DNA of 53,049 nucleotides from Bacteroidales bacterium (GTDB lineage Bacteria; Bacteroidota; Bacteroidia; Bacteroidales; Marinilabiliaceae). The notes under the pieces were generated by a model, which did not search any database, was not told where the DNA came from, and saw only the letters and a program-made list of their open reading frames with translations. Of this stretch, positions 42,613 to 49,119 are shown in pieces (positions within the stretch are counted from its first letter, which is position 1; every line of letters starts with the position of its first letter). The position numbers and the translations under genes were made by a program. The stretch spans positions 1-53,049 of the forward strand of contig JAGCYH010000055.1 in assembly GCA_017960905.1 (NCBI GenBank). The letters run 5' to 3'.

Positions 42613-43824
42613 ATGGCAAATAAAATAATTAACGACCCCGTACACGGATTCATAAGCATAGGCAACGACCTATTGCTCAACATATTAGACCATCCATACA
42701 TGCAACGTTTGCGGCGCATACGCCAGCTCGGAATGACAAACCTCGTCTACCCAGGCGCGCAGCACACACGCCTGCAGCACTCACTCGGCGCCATGCACCT
42801 CATTCAGCTCGCCATCGACACTCTGCGTAGCAAAGGATGCGCCATAACCGACGACGAGTCCATTGCGGCCATGGCCGCAATGCTCATGCACGACATAGGC
42901 CACGGACCGTTCTCGCACGTGCTCGAACACTCACTCGTGGAAGGCATCGACCACGAAGCCATATCGCTCATTCTCATGCACCGCATCAACAGCGACCTAG
43001 GCGGGCGGCTCTCGCAAGCCATCGACACCTTCGAAGGACGATGCAAACCATTCCTCCACCAGCTCATATCGAGCCAGCTCGACACCGACCGCCTCGACTA
43101 CCTCAAACGCGACAGCTTCTTCTCGGGCGTCACCGAAGGCACCATCGGGTCCGACAGAATAATAAAAATGCTCAATGTGGCCGGTAACGAACTCGTCGTT
43201 GAGGCTAAGGGCATATACTCCATTGAGAAATTCCTCATAGCCCGCCGACTTATGTATTGGCAGGTTTACCTACACAAGACCGTTGTGGCCGCTGAAAAAA
43301 TGCTCAATCAGATTCTGCGACGCGCCAAGTTCCTGGCGCGCGAAGGCAAATGCCCCGAAGCGCCCAAACATCTCGAGTATTTCCTCCGAAACGACATAAA
43401 GGAAGAGGATTTCGAAACCGACCTCACTATCAAGCAGTTCACTCTCTTAGACGACAGCGACATACTGTCGTCGATAAAAACGTGGACCGAAAGCGGCGAC
43501 CGCTGTCTGGCAACTCTGTCGGATTGGTTCATCAACAGGCACTTGTACAAGATAGAAACCAGCCGCGAACAATTCTCACCCGACCGCATCGAAGCCTCGC
43601 GCCACAACACCATGCGCGCGCTCAGCCTGACCGACGACGAGTGTTCGTACTTCGTACTCACAGGCAAGGTGCAGAGCAAGACCTACTCTCTGGGCAACGA
43701 CCGCATCAATATCATGTTCTCTCCCAACGACATACGCGACATATCACAGGCTTCGAACATGCTCAACCTCGACGCACTCAACAGCACCGACTGCCGCTAT
43801 TTCCTCTGCTACCCAAGGCTTTAA
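42613..43824 (+). CDS. HD-domain phosphohydrolase
   Basis: 403 residues. The metal-binding HD motif is complete: His in TRLQHSLGAMHL, HD in AAMLMHDIGHGPFSHVLEH, and Asp in SSQLDTDRLDYLKRDSFFSG. The family (COG1078) includes dNTP triphosphohydrolase relatives (SAMHD1-like); the exact substrate is unproven. It is cytoplasmic. It is cotranscribed with the TPR protein and closed by the terminator at 43842-43880. A perfect 22-nt palindrome (42861-42882) encodes SIAAMAAML just before the HD pair. dNTPase-like HD proteins can take part in phage defence, but nothing around supports that here. Confidence 0.9.
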   Translation: MANKIINDPVHGFISIGNDLLLNILDHPYMQRLRRIRQLGMTNLVYPGAQHTRLQHSLGAMHLIQLAIDTLRSKGCAITDDESIAAMAAMLMHDIGHGPFSHVLEHSLVEGIDHEAISLILMHRINSDLGGRLSQAIDTFEGRCKPFLHQLISSQLDTDRLDYLKRDSFFSGVTEGTIGSDRIIKMLNVAGNELVVEAKGIYSIEKFLIARRLMYWQVYLHKTVVAAEKMLNQILRRAKFLAREGKCPEAPKHLEYFLRNDIKEEDFETDLTIKQFTLLDDSDILSSIKTWTESGDRCLATLSDWFINRHLYKIETSREQFSPDRIEASRHNTMRALSLTDDECSYFVLTGKVQSKTYSLGNDRINIMFSPNDIRDISQASNMLNLDALNSTDCRYFLCYPRL

Positions 43825-43841
43825 TTATAGCATAAACTCAT

Positions 43842-43880
43842 TGTTCGGCGTAGCCACATGGCTACGCCGAACATTTTTTA
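43842..43880 (+). terminator. Terminator of the TPR-HD operon
   Basis: 15-nt perfect arms (43842-43856 and 43859-43873) with a 2-nt centre, followed by tttttta. Confidence 0.92.
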
Positions 43881-43896
43881 TATTGCGAAATCTATA

Positions 43897-43904
43897 TATC
43901 TTTG
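43897..43904 (+). promoter_or_regulatory. -7 box upstream of rmlC
   Basis: TATCTTTG, an exact TAnnTTTG, 21 bases before the ATG at 43926. It supports that ATG over an upstream TTG at 43902. Confidence 0.6.
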
Positions 43905-43925
43905 CATTGTAAAACTTGGAACGAT

Positions 43926-44474
43926 ATGGAAGTAATAAAAACCGACATCGAAGGTGTGTATATCATTGAACCTCGGATATTTACCGATGCTCGCGGATAT
44001 TTCTTCGAATCGTTTTCGCAACGCGAGTTCGACGAAAAAATTGGCCATGTCGATTTTGTACAGGACAACGAGAGCTTCTCGTCGTACGGCGTAGTACGCG
44101 GATTGCACTTCCAGAAACCGCCATTCACGCAGAGCAAACTTGTGCGCGTCATACGTGGCACCGTGCTCGACGTGGCGGTCGATTTGCGCAAAGAGAGCCC
44201 CACGTACGGGAAATATGTCGCCGCTGAGCTCAGCGGCGAAAACCACCGTCAGTTTTTCATTCCGAAGGGTTTCGCGCACGGCTTCGCCGTGCTGAGCGAA
44301 ACGGCTCTTTTCCAATACAAATGCGATGCTTTCTACGCGCCACAAAGCGAAGGCGCCATAGCCTACAACGACCCATCGCTCAATATCGACTGGCGCATTC
44401 CGAGCGACAAAATCATCTTGAGCGCCAAAGATGCACAACACCCTATGCTTAAGGATTTTACATCGCCATTCTAA
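43926..44474 (+). CDS. rmlC: dTDP-4-dehydrorhamnose 3,5-epimerase
   Basis: 182 residues from the ATG at 43926. It is the third enzyme of dTDP-L-rhamnose synthesis, a cupin-fold dimer. Characteristic segments are ARGYFFESFSQREF, the NESFSSYGVVRGLHFQ catalytic-His region, VAVDLRKESPTYGKY, QFFIPKGFAHGFAVLSE and the Tyr-bearing FQYKCDAFYAP. It is cytoplasmic. Its partner rmlA is at 31.2 kb. The 22-nt perfect palindrome at 44218-44239 (AAELSGE) is inside. The hairpin at 44461-44482 overlaps its last codons and stop. Confidence 0.95.
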   Translation: MEVIKTDIEGVYIIEPRIFTDARGYFFESFSQREFDEKIGHVDFVQDNESFSSYGVVRGLHFQKPPFTQSKLVRVIRGTVLDVAVDLRKESPTYGKYVAAELSGENHRQFFIPKGFAHGFAVLSETALFQYKCDAFYAPQSEGAIAYNDPSLNIDWRIPSDKIILSAKDAQHPMLKDFTSPF

Positions 44475-44494
44475 TGGCGATGGTCAGATTTTTT
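44461..44494 (+). terminator. Hairpin overlapping the rmlC stop codon
   Basis: Stem catcgccat/atggcgatg (44461-44469 with 44474-44482), 4-nt loop, followed after 6 bases by six T. It lies between converging rmlC and the lytic transglycosylase gene. Confidence 0.55.
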
Positions 44495-45620
44495 CTTCCA
44501 CGATGAAGAAAAACTTACGCCGCTGTTCAAACTGCACTATGGTCAGCTTCTGACCTATCTTTATGTCTTTGGTTGTCAGTTGGTTCCACTCCATTATCTT
44601 CTCGGCCGTGGTATTGTACTGCATGGCTATTTTGTGCAGATACTCGCCCGCCGCAACCACATGCACGGTCTCCACCTCTTCGATCTCGCCGAAATATCCG
44701 ATAAGGTCGGGCTCGGTGTCGGCACGCAGGCGCGGCTCGTTGCGCAGGTAGCGGCTCACGTTCGCCTTCGGCAAAATGAGCAGCATGGGCGTGTCGTCGT
44801 ACGGAATATAATCTTTTATATAACAAGGATTCAGAGTTTGCAGCGTTTCACGGTCTACGCCCGTAGCACGTGTAAGCTGTTCGAACGACAGGCTCTTGTT
44901 GACGTAAACCGTGTCGAGGTCGTTGTAGGTATACGGCAGCTCGGCCGGCACAACATTGTGCAGGTCGTAGTAGTTCATCACGTAATTCACTGCTATAAAG
45001 GCCGGTACGTACGACTTCATCTCATCGGTCAGGTAGGGCGCGAGCTCCCAGAATGTCTTTTTTCCGCCGGCGCGCTCCATAGCCTTCTGCACTGTGCCAA
45101 GGCCGCCGTTGTAGGCGGCCAAAGCCAGCTGCCAGTCCTGCAGATTCTGATACAGATAAGCCAGATAGCGGCAAGCGGCGTCGGTGCTTTTGCGGGTGTC
45201 GCAGCGCTCGTCTTCGTAGCTCGTTACCTTCAGGTCGAGCATCAGGCCGGCATGATAGAGGAACTGCCACAAGCCCATCGCACCCGACTTCGATTTGGCC
45301 TTCGGGTCGAGTGCCGATTCGATAATCGGCAGATACTTAAGCTCTTGCGGTAGGTTGTATTTGCTCAGATACTCCTCGAAGATGGGAAAATACATCTTCG
45401 AGCGGGCAATGATGTTGGCCAGATGGTCGCGGCGGCGTTCGAGATAGACGTTGATGTAGGCGCGCACCTGCGCATTGTACTCCAGATGTATGGGCGTCTG
45501 CTTGTCGAGCTGCTCCATGCGGCTCACATATATGTAGTCGGGTATTTGCGGATTCTTGTTCTGTGCTGTTGCCAAGCAACAGCACAAACAAAAAAGCAAT
45601 ATGCCGCAAAACGACTTCAT
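44484..45620 (-). CDS. Membrane-bound lytic murein transglycosylase (MltD-like) with LysM
   Basis: 378 residues. The signal peptide (MKSFCGILLFCLCCCLATAQ) is followed by a soluble lytic transglycosylase (SLT) domain: LKYLPIIESALDPKAKSKSGAMGLWQF with catalytic Glu in IESAL, then LALAAYNGGLGTVQKAM. Two LysM-like modules follow, a degenerate one (LSFEQLTRATGV) and a clear one (AAGEYLHKIAMQYNTTAEKIMEWNQL). It cleaves peptidoglycan in the periplasm. The gene ends next to rmlC and begins 17 bases after rseP ends, in the same direction, so the two may be cotranscribed. A perfect 11-bp palindrome (45562-45586) lies in the signal-peptide region. Confidence 0.9.
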   Translation of the reverse strand: MKSFCGILLFCLCCCLATAQNKNPQIPDYIYVSRMEQLDKQTPIHLEYNAQVRAYINVYLERRRDHLANIIARSKMYFPIFEEYLSKYNLPQELKYLPIIESALDPKAKSKSGAMGLWQFLYHAGLMLDLKVTSYEDERCDTRKSTDAACRYLAYLYQNLQDWQLALAAYNGGLGTVQKAMERAGGKKTFWELAPYLTDEMKSYVPAFIAVNYVMNYYDLHNVVPAELPYTYNDLDTVYVNKSLSFEQLTRATGVDRETLQTLNPCYIKDYIPYDDTPMLLILPKANVSRYLRNEPRLRADTEPDLIGYFGEIEEVETVHVVAAGEYLHKIAMQYNTTAEKIMEWNQLTTKDIKIGQKLTIVQFEQRRKFFFIVEEKI

Positions 45621-45637
45621 ACCTATATAATTATTTA

Positions 45638-46960
45638 TCAGTCAAATATAGCCCTGTAAATATCGTTTCCGTTGGCGTAGATTAGTAGTCCGAAGAGCAG
45701 AATCATACCCGCCACCTGGGCGTACTCGAGGAACTTGTCGCTCGGCTTGCGTCGGGTAATTATCTCCACAAGAAGGAAAAGAACATGTCCGCCGTCGAGT
45801 GCGGGTATGGGTAATATGTTCATAAATGCCAGTATGATAGCGAGAAACGCCGTCTGATGCCAAAAGGCGTGCCAGTCCCACGAACTCGGGAACATACTGC
45901 CTATGGCTCCAAAACCGCCGATCTGGCTTGCACCCTCCTTGGTGAATATCAGCGGCAGTTGTTTCACATACAACTTCAGCATCTTATAACCTTTCTTCAC
46001 ACCGGCCGGCAACGCCTCACCCAAACTATACGTGTCGTATCTTACATTCATCCAGCGAGTTGGCGAGCACGGATAAAAGCCCAGTTTGCCTTCGGCACTG
46101 AGTTCGGCCTTCGTGGTGTCGCACTGCCCGTTGCGCGAGTAAACCAGTTCGATAGTCTTTCCGGCGTTCTTGTCGAGCTCTTTCACGGCAAGGTCGTACA
46201 AGCCGGCCGCCACGCCATTGATGGCGACAAGGCTGTCGCCATGCTGCAGGCCGCATTTGTCGGCGCCGCTGCCCGCCAGCACCGAGTCGATCACCGACGG
46301 TATGCGCATCGTCATTATCGATTTCTCCTTGTTGGCCAATATCTGACGGAAGAATTCGGGCGGTGTACTGATGTCAATCTTTGCCGTGTCGCCACGCACA
46401 ACGGTAACGGTGCATGAGTCGTCGAGCAGGATGGCGTTGGCTACGTCGGTCGACAGCTCAACGGCTTCGCCGTTGAGCGCATCTATACGGTCGCCATCGG
46501 CAAAGCCGATGCTCTTGAGCGACTCGCTGTAGCACATGCCGAACTTGGCCTCGCTGAGCGGCAAGTAGCTCTCGCCCCACGTGTAGAGCACAAACCAGAA
46601 AATTATCGGCGCAGTGATGGCGTTGACCAGCACACCGCCGAGCATTATGAGCAACCGCTGCCAAGCTGGCTTGGCGCGGAACTCCCACGGTTGCACTGGC
46701 TGCTCAAGCTGGTCGGTGTCCATCGACTCATCCACCATGCCGGCTATCTTCACATAGCCGCCAAGCGGAAGCCAGCCTATGCCGTACTCCGTCTCGCCGC
46801 GTTTTATCTTGAAAAGCGAAAACCACGGATCGAAGAAAAGATAGAATTTCTCAACCCTCGTTTTGAACAGTTTAGCGAAGAAGAAATGCCCCGCTTCGTG
46901 GGTTATCACTAATATCGAAATGCTCAGTATAAGTTGTAAAGCCTTTATTAAAAAATCCAT
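45638..46960 (-). CDS. rseP: Site-2 metalloprotease RseP
   Basis: 440 residues. Membrane-embedded zinc protease: HEAGH near residue 21 in the first membrane segment, a second metal-ligand motif NILPIPALDGGHVLF near the C terminus, and GWLPLGGYVKI after the first segment. A PDZ-like region (~200-290, SGADKCGLQHGDSLVAINGVAA) lies between. It performs regulated intramembrane proteolysis, typically of anti-sigma factors under envelope stress. It is first of a likely two-gene unit with the lytic transglycosylase. Its usual neighbour dxr is not present. The -7 box is at 46989-46996. Confidence 0.94.
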   Translation of the reverse strand: MDFLIKALQLILSISILVITHEAGHFFFAKLFKTRVEKFYLFFDPWFSLFKIKRGETEYGIGWLPLGGYVKIAGMVDESMDTDQLEQPVQPWEFRAKPAWQRLLIMLGGVLVNAITAPIIFWFVLYTWGESYLPLSEAKFGMCYSESLKSIGFADGDRIDALNGEAVELSTDVANAILLDDSCTVTVVRGDTAKIDISTPPEFFRQILANKEKSIMTMRIPSVIDSVLAGSGADKCGLQHGDSLVAINGVAAGLYDLAVKELDKNAGKTIELVYSRNGQCDTTKAELSAEGKLGFYPCSPTRWMNVRYDTYSLGEALPAGVKKGYKMLKLYVKQLPLIFTKEGASQIGGFGAIGSMFPSSWDWHAFWHQTAFLAIILAFMNILPIPALDGGHVLFLLVEIITRRKPSDKFLEYAQVAGMILLFGLLIYANGNDIYRAIFD

Positions 46961-46988
46961 AATCGGTAGTTATCCTTTAAAATGCTTG

Positions 46989-46996
46989 CAAATATA
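46989..46996 (-). promoter_or_regulatory. -7 box upstream of rseP
   Basis: On the minus strand TATATTTG, an exact TAnnTTTG, 28 bases before the ATG. It is divergent from the NifU-like gene promoter. Confidence 0.55.
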
Positions 46997-47061
46997 GCAT
47001 GTTTTTGGCTTTTAGTTTATTTAGTTTACAAAGATTAATACAATAATAATGAAAAAAGCCG

Positions 47062-47069
47062 TATATTTG
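47062..47069 (+). promoter_or_regulatory. -7 box upstream of the NifU-like gene
   Basis: TATATTTG, an exact TAnnTTTG, inside the longer version of the frame (from 47049). It supports the start at 47115, with a leader of about 40 bases. Confidence 0.6.
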
Positions 47070-47114
47070 CACCTGCTTTTCAAAACAGCAAAAACAATTA
47101 ACTTTTTAAACGAT

Positions 47115-47816
47115 ATGGTTTATTCACACGAAGTACAAAACATGTGTTGCGTGGCAAAAGGTCCCAACCATGGTCCGGCTCCCATACCCGAAGAAGGCAA
47201 ATGGGTGCAGGCAAAAGAGATTAAAGACATCTCAGGTATGACGCACGGTGTGGGCTGGTGTGCTCCACAACAAGGTGCATGTAAACTCTCGCTCAACATT
47301 AAAGACGGTATTATCGAAGAGGCTTTAGTTGAGACTATTGGCTGCTCGGGCATGACCCATTCAGCAGCCATGGCTGCTGAAATCCTTCAAGGCAAGACTA
47401 TCCTTGAAGCGCTTAACACCGACCTCGTTTGCGACGCTATCAACACAGCTATGCGCGAGCTCTTCCTTCAGATTGTTTACGGCCGTTCGCAGTCGGCTTT
47501 CTCTGAAGGCGGTCTTATCATCGGCGCAGGCCTCGAAGACCTCGGCAAAGGCCTCGTTAGCCAGTGCGGTACTTTATATGGCACTAAAGCTAAAGGCGTT
47601 CGCTACCTCCAGCTCACCGAAGGCTACATCACCAAGATGTTCCTCGACAAAGACAACCAGGTTTGCGGCTACGAATTCGTCCACATGGGCAAATTCATGG
47701 ACGCTGTGAAGAAAGGTGTCGATGCTAACGAAGCTCTCAAGAGCGTTACGGGTACTTACGGCCGCACAAAACCCGAACAGGGCGCTGTGAAATCTATCGA
47801 CCCACGTAAAGAATAA
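47115..47816 (+). CDS. NifU-like iron-sulfur scaffold protein of the GGGtGRT pair
   Basis: 233 residues from the ATG at 47115 (MVYSHEVQNMCCVAKG). The central part, ETIGCSGMTHSAAMAAEILQGKTILEALNTDLVCDAIN, matches the NifU/IscU N-terminal fold, in which Cys residues hold a transient Fe-S cluster. Cysteines also occur in NMCC, WCAPQQGAC, LVCD and SQCG, more than a standard IscU has, and the spacing differs. The first 50 residues form an extra module (GPNHGPAPIPEEGKW). It is usually found beside a GGGtGRT protein, as here (55 bases downstream). The target of the presumed cluster is unknown. No other Fe-S assembly gene is nearby. Codon use is strongly biased towards few codons, as in highly expressed genes. 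I saw no intragenic palindromes. Confidence 0.8.
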   Translation: MVYSHEVQNMCCVAKGPNHGPAPIPEEGKWVQAKEIKDISGMTHGVGWCAPQQGACKLSLNIKDGIIEEALVETIGCSGMTHSAAMAAEILQGKTILEALNTDLVCDAINTAMRELFLQIVYGRSQSAFSEGGLIIGAGLEDLGKGLVSQCGTLYGTKAKGVRYLQLTEGYITKMFLDKDNQVCGYEFVHMGKFMDAVKKGVDANEALKSVTGTYGRTKPEQGAVKSIDPRKE

Positions 47817-47871
47817 TCTTATTTACTAATTAATAGTAAATAGTAAACATAATTAAATAGTAAATAAAGTT

Positions 47872-48882
47872 ATGATAAGAGAAGTAAAATTCGAATCACA
47901 AGACCGTCGCATGAAGCAGATATTGGCTGCTTTGAATGCCAACGGCATTTCTTCTATCGAAGAAGCTAACGAGATTTGCGAGAAAGCAGGTCTCGACCCT
48001 TATAAGACTTGCGAAGACACTCAGATGATTTGCTTCGAGAACGCTAAATGGGCTTACGTAGTAGGCTCTGCCATAGCTCTCAAGAAAGGCTGCAAAAACG
48101 CTGCCGACGCTGCCGAAGCCATCGGCATCGGCCTGCAGGCATTCTGCATCCCGGGCTCTGTTGCCGACGACCGCAAAGTTGGTATCGGACACGGCGGCCT
48201 CGCTGCCCGTCTGCTCCGCGAAGAGACTCAGTGCTTCGCCTTCCTCGCCGGCCACGAATCATTCGCTGCCGCCGAAGGCGCCATCAAAATCGCCGAAATG
48301 GCCAACAAAGTTCGTAAGAATCCGCTCCGCGTCATTCTCAACGGCCTTGGCAAAGACGCTGCCATGATCATCAGCCGCATCAACGGCTTCACTTACTGCA
48401 AGACAAAATTCGACTACTACACAGGCAAAGTCGAAGTTGTTGAGCGCACTCCGTACAGCGACGGTCCGCGTTCGAAAGTCAACTGCTACGGCGCCGACGA
48501 CGTTCGCGAAGGCGTTGCCATCATGTGGCTCGAAGACGTTGACGTGTCGATCACCGGCAACTCTACCAACCCTACCCGCTTCCAGCACCCTGTAGCAGGC
48601 ACTTACAAGAAAGAGCGCGTGCTCGCTGGCAAACCGTACTTCTCGGTTGCTTCGGGTGGCGGTACCGGACGTACTCTGCACCCCGACAACATGGCCGCTG
48701 GCCCTGCATCGTACGGCATGACCGATACTCTCGGCCGTATGCACTCTGATGCTCAGTTCGCCGGCTCTTCGTCGGTTCCGGCTCACGTAGAGATGATGGG
48801 CTTCCTCGGCATTGGCAACAACCCGATGGTTGGTTGTACTGTTGCCTGCGCCGTTAACGTTGCTCTCGCTCTCAACAAATAA
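47872..48882 (+). CDS. GGGtGRT-family protein
   Basis: 336 residues, no signal peptide or membrane segment. The name-giving motif is VASGGGTGRTLHPDN (~260-275). Other conserved-looking segments are IGHGGLAARLLREETQCFAFLAGHESFAAAEGAIKIA, LNGLGKDAAMIISRINGF and the C-terminal HVEMMGFLGIGNNPMVGCTVACAVNVAL, with conserved Cys. It does not resemble a known enzyme class in any motif I can read; the Gly-rich loop and the His/Cys residues suggest cofactor or substrate binding. It is cotranscribed with the NifU-like gene, and the pair is followed by a strong terminator. It is probably abundant, judging from codon bias. Family function is not established. Confidence 0.85.
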   Translation: MIREVKFESQDRRMKQILAALNANGISSIEEANEICEKAGLDPYKTCEDTQMICFENAKWAYVVGSAIALKKGCKNAADAAEAIGIGLQAFCIPGSVADDRKVGIGHGGLAARLLREETQCFAFLAGHESFAAAEGAIKIAEMANKVRKNPLRVILNGLGKDAAMIISRINGFTYCKTKFDYYTGKVEVVERTPYSDGPRSKVNCYGADDVREGVAIMWLEDVDVSITGNSTNPTRFQHPVAGTYKKERVLAGKPYFSVASGGGTGRTLHPDNMAAGPASYGMTDTLGRMHSDAQFAGSSSVPAHVEMMGFLGIGNNPMVGCTVACAVNVALALNK

Positions 48883-48908
48883 GCACTTACATTAGTTCTT
48901 ATTATATA

Positions 48909-48945
48909 AAAATTGCCGCATCTCTCGATGCGGCAATTTTTTTTG
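48909..48945 (+). terminator. Terminator of the NifU-like/GGGtGRT operon
   Basis: 13-bp stem (48909-48921 with 48928-48940), 6-nt loop, and a T-run that continues past 48940. Confidence 0.9.
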
Positions 48946-48996
48946 TTTTTTTTTTGTTTTTTGCACGGTATTTGTATTTTTACGCTCTGAAAATTC

Positions 48997-49054
48997 GCGT
49001 GGCGGGCGTCTATTGCTCCTCCGGACCAATATCCGACCTTACGCACCGCCTCGC
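48997..49054 (+). other. GC-rich candidate structured leader upstream of the BspA-like gene
   Basis: The 230 bases between the upstream terminator and the LRR gene are AT-rich except for this island. Its ends can pair (gcgtggcgggcg 48997-49008 with cgcaccgcctcgc 49042-49054; one mismatch, one bulge) around a 33-nt loop, and a U-rich tract follows. I do not recognise a known riboswitch or RNA family. It may be a structured 5' leader, a small RNA or a gene relic. Confidence 0.35.
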
Positions 49055-49119
49055 AGGTTTTGTTTTATTGTTTTATAACTGCTTGAAAATGAGTCGGCAA
49101 GCACATGTCAATTCTATCG

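Noticed and set aside
42613..43824. Phage-defence dNTPase system
   Set aside because: HD-domain proteins of this type are common housekeeping genes in Bacteroidales, and no defence genes are adjacent apart from a restriction enzyme 4 kb away in another transcript.
43842..43880. Part of the intragenic palindrome class
   Set aside because: It is intergenic, follows a stop codon and has a T-run, so it is an ordinary terminator and was left out of the palindrome count, as were 22942-22974, 34239-34272 and 48909-48945.
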